Source of the DNA: Ulota crispa
Taxonomy: Eukaryota; Streptophyta; Bryopsida; Orthotrichales; Orthotrichaceae
DNA: 64,000 nucleotides
NCBI GenBank assembly: GCA_963920765.1
Contig: OY987244.1
Location: forward strand, 2,420,501 to 2,484,500
Direction: 5' to 3'
Shown here: positions 45,001 through 56,253 of the stretch, piece after piece
Layout of the letters: every line of letters begins with the position of its first letter
Position numbering within the stretch: the first letter of the stretch is position 1
The notes under the pieces: generated by a model
Database searches by the model: none
What the model saw: only the letters and a program-made list of their open reading frames with translations
Told to the model about the DNA's origin: nothing
Translations under genes and position numbers: made by a program

Positions 45001-48000
45001 CATCACAATAATCAATAAAGAACAATGATAGTTATCGACTGAAAATTGATTTGATTTCAGAATTTCCATGCTAAGTCCTGATCGCTGTTGTACTGGCTAT
45101 ATTACTCGTGGTATGAACTTGTTTTCAATGATATTGTTGGAATCACTCATCAAACTGGTAATTTATAGGCAGCATACATGCAAATTTCCTTTCCCTGTCA
45201 TATTCAAGTTCCCGTCTTCACAAGAGTTTGAATTCCTGTGTAGAGAATCATGCGAATCTTGTTTCCTTATACACGTGGTTCTTGGGTAGGTGGGCTGCAT
45301 ATGTGGCAGGAACTCTTCTGGTTCTGATGCGTGAGCTTGGCACTCGCTTTCTCGACAGTATTAGCATACTGGTATCACTCACACCTTACTTACCATAGAC
45401 ATTCAAGTTTGTACGAGTATATTCGAAATCTTCAATCTAACAGCCACTGGCTTCTTGTTTGTTATCATTGTTCACAATATGCTTTGAACTTGTATTTTCA
45501 CCACCCTTTCCTTGAACTGAAAAGGATGATTTACTTATTTCCCAGGTATCTTCCGATGTACCAGAAGGCAAGGGTGTGTCTTCATCAGCGGCACTTGAAG
45601 TAGCCTCAATGAGTGCAATTGCTGCTGCTTATGGTAAGTAATTTGCCGGACTATACTCGCATAAAACATGCAAGACATCTGTGCTGAAGTCCTTTTTGGT
45701 TTTGGTACACACGCTCAAAAATTTCTTGTTCTGAGATGTTCCTGATATCTAACTATGATCAAATAACGAAAGTTTACATGTGTTAAAAAATTTCATTAAA
45801 ATCAATTGCCGATGTGCAGGATTGAAGATTGCTCCAAGAGATCTTGCCATTCTTTGCCAGAAGGTCATCATTAGACTCCATTCTCATGCTTGTGACAAGT
45901 CTCTCCTTCACCTGATTGCATTTATTGGTCAGCTTCTATATATTATTGGAAAGAAAAAGGATAAACATAAAAATTCTAGCTTTATCATTGCCTCTATACA
46001 TTCCATGCAAAACCTTAGTGCGCAGTTCTCATGTTCGCATTGCTGTGAATTTCGTTGTAGTACTCCGTTCTTTTAGTGAATGCTCGTGAAGAAGCTCTAA
46101 ATGGCTGGAAAACAGGTTGAAAATTGTGTGGTGGGAGCTCCTTGTGGAGTGATGGATCAAATGGCATCAGCTTGTGGAGAAGCCAACAAGCTATTGGCTA
46201 TGGTGTGCCAGGTTTGTCCACCATTCACTTGGATCAATGATGGAATACTTGTAATCAATGCCTTCAATGGATATGTGTACATACGATTGGCAGTAAATTG
46301 ATGAAAAGTGTAATCTTGAAAGCACGACTCACCCTCGTCGTGTGGTTGCAGCCAGCAGAAGTGAAGGAACATGTAAACATCCCATTGCATGTACAGTTTT
46401 GGGGCATTGATTCCGGCATTCGGCACAGGTTTGTATAGGGCCGATAGTAAACCTTTTCCTTGTGGTTGATTGTCATTAGCTCTTTATGCTGTCATTAGTT
46501 CTTTATGAGCCTGCCATTCTAGCGCAGAAAGTTTACAGAACTGTTTGCGCTTTCAGTGTTGGTGGTGCAGATTATGGATCAGTGCGGGTAGGAGCATTTA
46601 TGGGTCGCCGCATCATTCAGTGCACTGCTGCTAAGCAATATGAAGGCTTAAAAGCATTATGCACAGCAGATGAGGTAGCCGAAGACCCCGAATTCGCCAT
46701 GTCACAGACAGATGCTAATGAGCAATATCTATGCAATATCCCACCTCACAGGTACAGGAAAACTATGACTTTATCCTTCGTTCACAGCTATTTCAATTGA
46801 GGATTGCTGTTCATTCGATCTTCAATGTCATAATCTTGACATTATCTATGCTTATCAATAATAATATGTAGGTATCTCTTGTATGACACTTTTTGGGCGA
46901 TGATTTGGTTGGATTCATCTTACTCTTGTTTCATTTGATGCGTTTTTTTGTGTACCGCTGATGTCTTCTCCAAATCTCTCAGCTGAAAAGTTCAACCTTG
47001 TTCCTGTATCCGTATATTTGATAGTGAATGCTTCGCAAATCCGTAATCTATAACTGTCTGCAGGCTCGAAGGAGAATATGGAGATCAACTTCCAGTGGAA
47101 ATGAAAGGAGAGGACTTTCTGGGCAAATTTGGCAGTCATAACGACCCTCTCACACGGGTTAATCTTGGCCAAAAGTACGCTGTCAAGGCTCCTACAGCTC
47201 ACCCAGTTTATGAAGACTTTAGGGTGAAGGTGCATAAATAAATCTTGCCGTGCAGGAAATCTCCACTTGCGACCTTCTTTTTGTAGTTGCTCTCCGTTCA
47301 TAAGTTGCTGAAAATTTACCTTTTATAGAAAATATGATGCTTTAACAAAGCGTTTTCGGTATCATGTTGAGATTGTATTGATTAGAAATTACTGTTGGTG
47401 CAGTCCTTTGCGGTGGCCCTAACAGCACCAGACAGTGATGCTCAATTGGAGGCTCTAGGAGAGCTGATGTTTCAGGTGTACACCTCTCCCATGGTCTGGT
47501 TTGGGCATGTACACGATCCCTCTAATATTGAAGGAATCATACCCGTGCTTAAATTTGGATTGCCGTGATTTTTGGATAAACGAATCGTGTTCCCTTTAGT
47601 GCCTTACTTTGATCGATTCTCCATGGCTTACTTCAAAATTTTGACATGTTTTCTAAATGATTGCAGTCACATTTCAGCTACTCGAAGTGTGGGTTGGGAT
47701 CCCATGGCACTGATATTCTTGTAGCTCTTGTAAAACAAACAAAAATACAAGCTCTGCAAAATGGTGCGACACTCTTTGGCGCAAAAATCACCGGTGGTGG
47801 TTGCGGAGGAACTGTATGCGTGTTAGGACGTGCAGGTGTTCGAAGCAGCAACGAAATTTTGAAGGTAATTGAATATTCTCTGTTTTAAATGAACACAAAT
47901 AGCTAAGCTACTCGTGTTGGAACATTTAGAGGCTTTTGATTCTTTGCTCTTCTGATCACTTTTGCAATATTAAATTCACTGCACACGTTGTGCTTTTGTG

Positions 48001-48250
48001 AACAACAATTCATATATTTGCTCCTTTGAACTTCAATTAGTGTTTGCTTTGCTTGCCGATCATTATGGTGTTGTAGTTCTTGCTTCCATAGACATGATTT
48101 CACCAAGGTTTTAATAGTGTACCCTTGGTTCTACAGATCCAAGAAAGTTACAAAGTTGCGACAGGTCACCAGCCTTATATTTTCGAAGGATCGTCCATGG
48201 GAGCAGGGCAGTTCGGGTTCCTCCGTGTACGTCGCAGGAGCAAGTACTGA
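39042..48250 (+). CDS. ARA1: L-arabinokinase (GHMP kinase with N-terminal glycosyltransferase-like half)
   Basis: 29 exons give 986 residues, near Arabidopsis ARA1 (1039); all junctions are GT-AG and in frame. Exons: 39042-39128, 39488-39595, 39756-39824, 40389-40472, 40643-40719, 40923-40989, 41252-41309, 41442-41509, 41665-41727, 41944-41997, 42202-42304, 42439-42548, 42716-42835, 42921-42977, 43208-43392, 43535-43709, 43977-44060, 44300-44425, 44537-44670, 45290-45371, 45546-45633, 45820-45863, 46116-46211, 46352-46428, 46557-46751, 47064-47229, 47404-47475, 47667-47864, 48137-48250. The N-terminal half opens with [18 protein letters not shown]. The kinase half has [17 protein letters not shown] (about 502), the ATP loop [15 protein letters not shown] (about 643) and TGGGCGG (about 925). 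It phosphorylates L-arabinose from wall turnover to arabinose-1-phosphate in the cytosol, feeding UDP-arabinose salvage. Exon 10 ends CW where the family usually has CL. Intron 1 is internally triplicated. Confidence 0.97.
39129..39487 (+). repeat. Intron 1 of ARA1 made of three tandem copies, each with a splice acceptor
   Basis: Copies 39129-39253, 39254-39384 and 39385-39487 share GAAACTCTGGTTAGAATTTG, GGACGCTCTGTTTC, AAATTAAGCTTAATGCG and TTTGTGATCGGCAG. Copy 2 begins GTAGTGCGTCAGTTC, a duplicated start of exon 2 (true exon 2 begins GTGGTGCGTCATC at 39488). The first two acceptors (ending 39253 and 39384) would add intron-like sequence, so the third is the productive one. The repeat arose by tandem duplication across the intron-exon border. 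Confidence 0.92.
40174..40192 (+). repeat. Poly-T tract in ARA1 intron 3
   Basis: An uninterrupted T run of about 18-20 bases. It is likely to be length-variable and error-prone in sequencing. Confidence 0.85.
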
Positions 48251-48665
48251 TTTCAAAGCAACAATCCTCAGTTGTCTTATGGAAGCATATCTTAGAATGT
48301 GGTGGCCTGGCACTAGAAAAAATCTTGATTTTTAGGTTGTAATAAGTCAATGCATTCATGACTCGATTCCATTGTGTAATGTACTGCATGATGCAAGCAT
48401 TACCTATTGTTACATACCATACACACGCTTTGCTACATGTCTAGATTTTTGTTGAGGATTCATTGCTCCAGATTTAAGTTGTTCATCTCTAATCTCTAGC
48501 TCCTTAGATCTTCTCGCAGTGAGAATATCCATCTCAATCTAATTGTTTAAATGTATGAAGAGGAAGTACACCCAGACATCTTTGATGTCACAGCCTCGGA
48601 GTCCAGGATGCACCTGATTATATGGAGTTTTGATTATATCTCGTTGCTTGTGAATGTGGCATTAA

Positions 48666-49673
48666 CCCCTGAACGCCCCAGAGGACCAAAATGGTCCTCA
48701 CATGATTTCACAACATGATTTCACATGCCTGTTTGAGGTATTGGATTTAATTTTTTTTACCTTGTTATAAATTACAATTATCAAGGTATTTAAGTGGTCT
48801 ATGCAAGTGGAGTAATGGCAAGGTCAGTCAAATGTTATACAAGTGCCTCAAGAGTTTTAAGTGGGTGAAACACCATACGGGCCGTGGTGGCAAGCAACGT
48901 CTTACAAGCTACAATTGATCAATACTCATATCAAGCTACATTGCATGTGCTTTGTGGTAGCAAGAAATTAACCACCAAGGGTTCAAGCATGTTGCAACCC
49001 TCACTAATTGTGCTAGTCATTGTTTTTTTGTGCAATAGCAAATTGAAGCCCTAAAACTTAACCTACAAAGAAGTAAAATCTTTAGTAAATTGCAAGTGTG
49101 TGCATTCACATCAAATCTTGGTACTCAAACAATTTGAGATAAATTAGGGGCTTGTGGAATTTTGTAAAAATCATTAAATAGCAACTACTTGCCAAAAATG
49201 AGATTGTGCCATCACATGTTGTTTGATCATCAAATGTTACAATCTCCCATCTCCCATGGTCAATTGTTTCCAAAATTTGCAATTTGTTTTCTAAGTAGGT
49301 GTTTCCATTATTTTGAATGGTTGCTTTTTGTGGGTCAACTAATTAACTATAAACTACTCACCTCCCAAATGTACTTTATTGGTACATGTTGTTGTTCAAA
49401 GCCTTTCAACAATATATAGGGTACGTACATTTGAGGAGGTGGGCGGTTTTAAAGACCTATGGCCTTTCCACTTCAAAATTTCATAACTAATTTCACAAAG
49501 CTCCAAAAAATATGAGAAAACTTGGATAGATGTCAATTCCTCTTGTCCTTTAAGAGAAAACTATTGAAAAGTATTTCAAGAAGTTTCACCTCCCGGATAG
49601 ACGGTTTACGAGCACACTACCTTAGGTCTCCAAAAACCCTGATTTTGGTGAAAATGACCTGGGCGCTCAGGAG
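48666..49673. mobile_element. piggyBac-like element (copy B-h), hosting MITE C3
   Basis: The left end is CCCCTGAACGCCCC after TTAA (48662-48665). The right end is GGGCGCTCAGGAG before TTAG. Its interior and right end match copy B-b (5254-6158) in reverse orientation: GGTGAAACACCATACGGGCC here answers CCCCATATGGTATTTCACCC there. It is 1008 bp, or about 730 bp without the C3 insertion. It starts 415 bp after the ARA1 stop codon. Confidence 0.78.
49345..49622. mobile_element. TA-flanked Stowaway/mariner-like MITE (copy C3), left end decayed
   Basis: CACCTCCCAAATG, then CATTTGAGGAGGTGGGCGGT, then TTTCATAACTAATTTC follow copies C1 and C2 closely. The right end CACACTACCT is followed by TA. The left TIR is not recognisable, so the start is approximate. 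It lies within piggyBac-like copy B-h. Confidence 0.7.
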
Positions 49674-49952
49674 TTAGTCCTATAGATCTCGAAAACCCTT
49701 TTCACACTTATCGGAGCCTATTTTCTCAAGGCCCCACCAGGTAAGAAGTCGTTAAATCTGGATGACGCTTACACGCTGGATCCACATCCGACAAGTCTTG
49801 ATCCCCCGATCCCATGATCCCACTCTTCTACCAAGGTCTCCCAACGAATAAACATTCCAACTACTGTAGGTATGGTACACTCAAACCTTCATAGGTCTAG
49901 TCAATCTTCATAATCAGTCAAGCCTCCACCCCTAGGAGTGTATATCCATAAG

Positions 49953-51177
49953 GGAGAATTTCATGGATACCCCTGAAGTTTGCCAAATTTACATAGATAC
50001 CCCTGGTTTTCAGAAATTACCCAAATACCCTTAGTCCACAATTTTAGGGGTTTCTTATATTGTGTATGTCACTTCTTTCTCCCTTGTGTGCATGTTGTTT
50101 TTTTTGTTCTATTGCACTCCTTGTTTTAACCCCTATATGCCCAAGGGACCAATTTTTGGTTTCCAAAAAATTTCAAGAAATTTTGAAACCTTGTTGAAAA
50201 CACAAACTTTATTGTTTTTAGGTTTTTTTTATTTTTATGGAAAGGTTGCGCGCTAAAGTTAGCTTCACCATTCAAATTCAACCTCCTCCATATCTTGTTC
50301 CAATTATTTTTGGTGGAAGGTTAACTACAAGCATACATTTTGTGTCATGAATAGTGTTGTGAATAGTCACGGAACCTATGACAAGTTGTCACATTGAAAG
50401 ATGGGCATCAAGTTGAGAAAAAGGTGAAGATTTCCTTTAGGCTCTCCCTTGAGCAGTAAGGGCCTTCTTTATTGAAATTTTGACATCTAACAAAATCTAA
50501 AAGTGCTTTTGGACTAATTTCACTAGGAGTATTCTTGTTATGAAAATTAGGATTCATTCATCAAATTTTCTTTCATTCAAATTGATTTTAGGTCAATAAT
50601 TGGAGCTAAAAAACATCTTTGCATTAGGTGTTTGCACTTTGACAGTTGCTTTGCAGGCTCATTTGTGAAACTATGGTCATGGATTTGGACGGGGAGCCAT
50701 TTGTTTTGAAATAACAACAATAAACACTAAAGCATCCTAAGTGGCTGCTTCCCAAAGTTTGTATCCAAAAGTTGCCAATTTGCATTAGAAATGTTGGACA
50801 ATTCCAAAAAAATGCAAAAAAATCTATACTTGTCATCATTCAATCACAAATATCTTAAAATCCGCATGACTATTTTGGATTATTTTTGGGGAGCGCCATC
50901 TAGAAGCTTTGAAGTTCAAGATTCAATGGTTACAATTTTGTTTTGATGTTTAATAATAATCTTACAAGAACAATTCAAAAACTTCAAAACTACCTTCCAA
51001 AAGCGAGAAATATACCCTTGGTAATTTAGGGGTTAGCCTTGGTCATGAAAGAAGTAGCATGCATAATAACACAAACGCTTGAAAATGATGTACCAAGGGT
51101 ATTTGTGTACTTTCTGAAAAACTAAGGGTAGCTATGTAAATATGGCAAACCTCTAAGGGTATCCATGAAATTCTCCC
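49953..51177. mobile_element. Mutator-like foldback MITE (copy A3) split by a piggyBac-like insertion
   Basis: Ends GGGAGAATTTCATGGATACC and its complement, with a perfect 9-bp duplication TATCCATAA at 49944-49952 and 51178-51186. It spans 1225 bp, but without the inner element B-i it is about 318 bp, the standard size of the family. The inner element is therefore younger. Confidence 0.9.
50130..51032. mobile_element. piggyBac-like element (copy B-i) nested in A3
   Basis: The left end CCCCTATATGCCCAAGGG follows TTAA (50126-50129). The right end CCCTTGGTAATTTAGGGG precedes TTAG. Termini are of the CCCCTAAATGCCCAAGG type shared with B-f. It is 903 bp with no recognisable transposase. Confidence 0.82.
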
Positions 51178-51475
51178 TATCCATAATGTGGATAATGAAT
51201 GATTTAAACTCCTACTCTATAAGTTACAACCGGAAATATTTAGGAGGTTACTATATTTTATTTTTCAATTATGTGACTAGATTGGGTGCTTCATGATATT
51301 TTTAGTTCACTGTGAGTTAGAAAAAAAAACTCAAAAATGAAGGTCTTGGATTGGAATCTTCGGCCATTATTTATTTTTACTTGAGATCTACATGCTTCAT
51401 TTCTTCATTCTTAAGAGTTGATCCCGATCCCACATGATCACATTCTCTGATAGCAAAATTTGAAAGGTTCTTTAA

Positions 51476-51846
51476 CCCGTAAACGTCTAAGACGACAACA
51501 AGTGTCCTTTCAATGCCAAATAAACACCCCGAGGGTGGAAATTTTTTTTAAAATTCAGTTTTTTTTTCTTAAAAGTGGTCAGAGATATGTGCCATATCAC
51601 TGAATGCCAAAAATAGCTGCTTTCAATGTTTCCATATTTTAAAAAACACCAATTTATAAAGAGATGTACAAGGTCCCCTGCTCCTTTTTTTGTGAGGGCA
51701 GCATACACTATTGACTTTTCCTTCTTTTGAGAAGAATATCATATCTTGTGGACACATGCTACAAGCTGTTCACTGCCCATGAATAGTGCACTCTCCTCGG
51801 TCTGAGCCCCTGGTTGTACACGGATTTAGGGTTTGTCCTTTAAGGG
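51476..51846. mobile_element. piggyBac-like MITE (copy B-l)
   Basis: TTAA at 51472-51475 and 51847-51850. The left end CCCGTAAACGTCTAAGACGA resembles the right end of copy B-k. The right end is GTCCTTTAAGGG. 371 bp. It shares its right TTAA with the start of B-j. Confidence 0.65.
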
Positions 51847-51850
51847 TTAA

Positions 51851-52621
51851 CCCCTAAAAGCCCATTGACCCTATAGGGGACAAAATGGATTTTAGGCAAG
51901 CTTTTTCTATTAGAGTTTTTGATCAATTTGTTTGAAGTTTACTTTTGAAAGATTGTTGTAAGGGCTATGCGGGAGTATATTTTTTACTAAAATCAAATTC
52001 ACTATTCAAATATTATTGGTGTTTTTACTAGAATTTATCAAAAGTAATAGTGTACTAGTTAAATTCATTTTTGTATTTGAAATTGCTAGATCTCTACTTG
52101 AACAAAAATCCAATTTGCCAGATTTTGGATGAAAGTAGCTTACATTAGTAGTTTTTTGCATGAACTTTTGTGGTTCATTCTTTCTTTCCCATTTTAGCCA
52201 ATATTTCCTTGCATGCTGGCATTATGGGTTGTGAGTCACTCTAAAGTAGACAAACCTATATCCCAACCACTCTCCAATTCCACACCCTATTTTTGAGGTG
52301 TTCACCTTCTGCTCTTGAACCCAAATTAGAGCAGTGAAAGTTGTTTGCAAAAACAAATTTTGCCACATGCTAGTTGCTGAGTTGCTATGAGACAGTTGGG
52401 ACTGGAACAATCAAGTGCCATTACAAGAACATATCCAAACAATTTCAAAGTTAGTTTAGAGTTGCTAATAGGGACCCTAGGAGCTGCACCTTTGCCCTTT
52501 AATATAGAACGATCTATAATACGTTGTTCCACAAAAATTATGTTCCATGATAGCTTGTCGAAAGGCTAGCCTTAATGACTTTTTTCTTGAATTTTCCTAG
52601 ACCTTGAAGTACCCCAAACCC
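51851..52621. mobile_element. piggyBac-like element (copy B-j), right end uncertain
   Basis: The left end CCCCTAAAAGCCC after TTAA is clear, followed by GGGGACAAAATGGATTTT, as in the B-n termini. No clean right TIR was found before the next TTAA (52622-52625), so this may be a decayed copy or part of a larger composite ending at 52986. Confidence 0.45.
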
Positions 52622-52625
52622 TTAA

Positions 52626-52986
52626 CCCTTGAACGTCAGATGGGTGGCCGTGCCTGCCCTCTACAATGGTTTATACAATGGTGTGGCAAGTGCCCACCCA
52701 TTAAATTTTTTTTTTATAAAGTTGCAAAAGTCAACAGTGCATGGTGTCCTCATGGAAATTGCAAGAAGGGCAGCTTGGGACCTAACACCGTGTTTTTGAA
52801 TCTTATCACAATTTGGGTTACCTAAAATATGAATGCATCTCTTGAGATAATTTTTTGCCTTCCATGATGGACCATGTGTTTGTTGTCACTTTTGAAAAAC
52901 ATCAAATGAAAAATGCCTTTTTTGTGAATCATATAATCTTTTTTCACAGCTAGAGGACATTTTTTGTCCTCTTAGACATTTAGGGG
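52626..52986. mobile_element. piggyBac-like MITE (copy B-k)
   Basis: The left end CCCTTGAACGTC follows TTAA. The right end GACATTTAGGGG precedes TTAA (52987-52990). It is 361 bp, close to B-l. Sub-terminal GAGGACATTTTTTGTCCTC forms a short hairpin. Confidence 0.6.
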
Positions 52987-53195
52987 TTAAACGGTTGAGT
53001 ATGGGTCTATTTACCTTAGGGCATCTCCATTGGTCTAGGCTTGCTCAAAGTTTTCTAGTTGGTTTGGCGAGGCCTTAAGACTCTCAATCTCCACCCATAC
53101 TATTTGAAAAGGTGACCTTACAATCCAACACACCCCATAAATAAGCAATTGATCACCTATCTAGGGAAGTAGAGGATAAAGCTCACTAAACTTAA

Positions 53196-54829
53196 CCCCT
53201 AAAGGAGTAGACCCGCTTTTTTAGAAACATAGCGATTTTGGGCAGGTATATGTGGTTGGAGCTTTTCATATTTTAGGCTGAAATTTTGAGAGAATGTGGG
53301 GACAAAGTTTATCTTTCATATGCACTAAATTTCATGTCGTTTGGAGTTATGAGTAAATAGTTATGGCCTAATATGTTGTTTTTTATGTTCGTCGGGCAGC
53401 TTGGGCAGATTTTTAAAAATCACTTTTTGCAAAAACAAATTTTTAAAATTGGTTGAGGAGATTTATGTGAATGTAGGAAGCTTTGAATTGTTCCATTTTG
53501 ATCCACAAGGTGAAAGCTATAAGAATTTTTAGTTTGCGGGCAGTTATGGATTCACTACTCTAACCCCTAAAGGACCGAGGGCCCTTTCGAGGGACAAATG
53601 GGATTTTGGGCATGTATCTATGGCTAAACTACTTTGCGATATTTTTTGAAACTTTTATTGAAGGTGAGGAATTCAAAGATCTACATGGGAATGTAATTCT
53701 TTCTTCATTCCAACATTTATTAAAGAAGTCAAAAATGAATAACTAAAAAACAAGGGACTATCGGGCAGCCAAAAACTTCTTTAAAAATTTCATTTTTTTC
53801 AAATAAAAATCTGAAATAGGTTCTTTAGACTAATTTAGACATGGGGAGCTTTGAATCATTCAATTTTGATAGATGAGATGAAAGTTATGAGAAATTTTCA
53901 CTTGTGGGTAGGTGTGGTTTCTCTCAAAATCACACCTACCCGCAACTAAAAATTTCTCATAACTTTCATCTCATTTATCAAAATTGAATGATTCAAAGCT
54001 CCCCATGTCTAAATTAGTCTAAAGAACCTATTTCAGATTTTTATTTGAAAAAAATGAAATTTTTAAAGAAGTTTTTGGCTGCCCGATAGTCCTTTGTTTT
54101 TCAGTTATTCATTTTTGAATTCTTCAATAAATGTTGGAATGAAGAAAGAATTACATTCCCATGTAGATCTTTGAATTCCTCACCTTCAATAAAAGTTTCA
54201 AAAAATATTGCAAAGTAGTTTAGCCATAGGTACATGCCCAAAATCCCATTTGTCCCCCAAAAGGGCCCTTGGTCCTTTAGGGGTTAAAATAAACTTTGAA
54301 GTCCTTTATTTTACTCAATTTTCATTATTTTGGAAAAAAAATAGAACCAAAGGATGTATTGTTTATTTCAACATTACCACCATTGGGATTGGCTCTTTTC
54401 ATTTCCATAATTAAATTCTTAACAATTTTGTGTTTTGAATCATTCGCTACTTCTTTTTACTTACTAATTTTTTTCTAGATGTCATACAATTCCAAATGAC
54501 TTGAAACTTTTTTGACATGTACTTTACTTAGGCGGAATAAGGAATTTAGAGAAGCACCACCCACATGGCCATTTTTCCTTAGGAATTTCACCTTCCCAAG
54601 GGTAGCTGCCCGGTTTTCACATGACGTTTTTGAATATTCAAACCATTCTAATTTCCAATCCACGTGGTGGAAAACTTTGAAATTTTTCCACATCTTTTAA
54701 AACCGTTATTCTATAGGATCCTATGGTCACATATTCATAAAATTGTTTTTGTTTTCAAATTTGGTTGATGCTCTAAAAATGGCAATTTTGGAGAGTTTTT
54801 GGTGAAAACTTTGCTTGGACCTTTAGGGG
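53196..54829. mobile_element. piggyBac-like composite (copy B-m) enclosing B-n
   Basis: The left end CCCCTAAAGGAG follows TTAA (53192-53195). The right end GGACCTTTAGGGG precedes TTAA (54830-54833). It is 1634 bp, or about 910 bp without B-n. The left part (53196-53560) is related to an arm of B-n (GATTTTGGGCAGGTAT against GATTTTGGGCATGTAT), so B-m may itself have been a foldback that received a relative. Confidence 0.6.
53564..54283. mobile_element. piggyBac-like near-perfect 720-bp palindrome (copy B-n)
   Basis: The termini are CCCCTAAAGGACCGAGGGCC and its complement. The right flank is TTAA; the left is CTAA. The two arms of about 353 bp match with few differences and meet at about 53924 with a loop of only some 14 bases (GTTTCTCTCAAAAT between CACACC-type arms). 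Few differences between the arms imply a young element or recent gene conversion. Confidence 0.88.
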
Positions 54830-54891
54830 TTAAGGTGAATAGTGCATGAATACTGGCCTGAAGAGTGGCTTGCTAGACTCGCTAAATAAGA

Positions 54892-54926
54892 GAGTTTGAG
54901 AGGGTTTTGAGAGGGTTTTGAGAGGG
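54892..54926. repeat. Short tandem repeat, GAGAGGGTTTT units
   Basis: GAGAGGGTTTTGAGAGGGTTTT with flanking partial units: about three units of 11 bases. Small and otherwise unremarkable. Confidence 0.75.
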
Positions 54927-55008
54927 GCCTAGACACTTTTCATCCACTTTGAGCAAGCCGGAGCCATCAGTGGAGATGCCCTTACCCTGAAGAAAACAAA
55001 AAAATTAA

Positions 55009-56244
55009 GGGAAATTTTTGTGGATACCCTTGAAGTTTGCCATAATATCACAGATACCCTTGCTTTTTGAATAATATCACAAATATCCTTTGACTCCTTA
55101 GTTTCTTTCTCTTTCCTTTCTCTTTCTTGTGAATCTGTCCCGTGGGTACATTTCTGGCATCCGCTCTTTACGGTTAGGAAGAAAACTTTGGCATGACTAG
55201 TGATGGACATAAGTATAAGGAATAAATAATATTCAATTAAGGGTTTTTCAATATTATTCATTAGGATAGAAAATGACAAAAGGCATTGTGAAGCTGAAAA
55301 TAAGCATGGATCTGGAAGTTTAAAATGGAATAAAAACATCTAGAGTAACTAAAAAAAAGATGATGGATAATTTTGAAATGAGTAAACAATAATAATAATG
55401 TCAAAATTAGTAAAAAAACCAATACTTTTTTTCTAGACTTCTTAAAATAATATGTTTTTATTTTAGGGTAGATTTCATGGATACACCTAAAGTTTGCAAT
55501 ATTTTCATAGATACCCTTGCTTTTTCAGAAATTTCACAAATATCCTTAGAATATAATTTTCAAGCATTTCTTTTGTTGTGCATGCCATTTTCCTACTTCC
55601 TTTGTGCACATGCACAACAATAAGAAGTAGTGTGCACACAAAGAGAGAAGGTAGTGACATGCACAACAATAACAAATGCCTATTTTTTTTTGTTCCAAGG
55701 GTATTTGTGAAATTTCTGAAAAAGCAAGGATATTTATGAAAATATTGCAAACTTTAGGTGTATCCATGAAATTTACCCTAAAATAAAAAATTAATATTTT
55801 AAGAAGTCTAGAAAAAAAAGTATTAGTTTTTTTACTAATTTGACATTATTATTATTGTTTACTCATTTCAAAATTATCCATCATCTTTTTTTTAGTTACT
55901 CTAGATGTTTTTATTCCATTTTAAACTTCCAAATCCATGCTTATTTTCAGCTTCACAATGCATTTTGTCATTTACTATCCTAATGAATAATATTGAAAAA
56001 CCCTTAATTGAATATTATTTATTCCTTGTACTTACGCCCATCACTAGTCAAGTAGTCATGCCCAAAGTTTTCTTCCTAACCGTAAGGAGGGGATGCCAAA
56101 AACGTACCCACGAGACAGATTCACAAGAAAGAGAAAGGAAAGAGAAAGAATCCAAGAAGTCAAAGGGTATTTGTGATATTATTCAAAAAGCAAGGGTATC
56201 GGTGATATTATGGCAAACTTCAAGGATATCCACAAAATTTTCCC
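55009..56244. mobile_element. Mutator-like long hairpin element (copy A4) with a MITE at its apex
   Basis: A perfect 9-bp duplication AAAAATTAA lies at 55000-55008 and 56245-56253. The ends are GGGAAATTTTTGTGGATACC and its complement, variants of the A-family TIR. The arms of about 455 bp (55009-55465 and 55779-56244) are mirror copies at roughly 95% by eye. The apex is another A-family element (55466-55778). The arms carry sequence not found in the short copies, of unknown origin. It gives no credible protein; the long frames in the two arms are the same sequence read twice. Confidence 0.9.
55466..55778. mobile_element. Mutator-like foldback MITE (copy A5) at the hairpin apex
   Basis: This 313-bp foldback runs from GGGTAGATTTCATGGATAC to its complement. 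Its flanks are not a direct duplication: ATTTTA on the left faces TAAAAT on the right, continuing the palindrome of A4. That is expected if this copy is the centre around which the outer arms were formed, rather than a later insertion. Confidence 0.85.
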
Positions 56245-56253
56245 AAAAATTAA

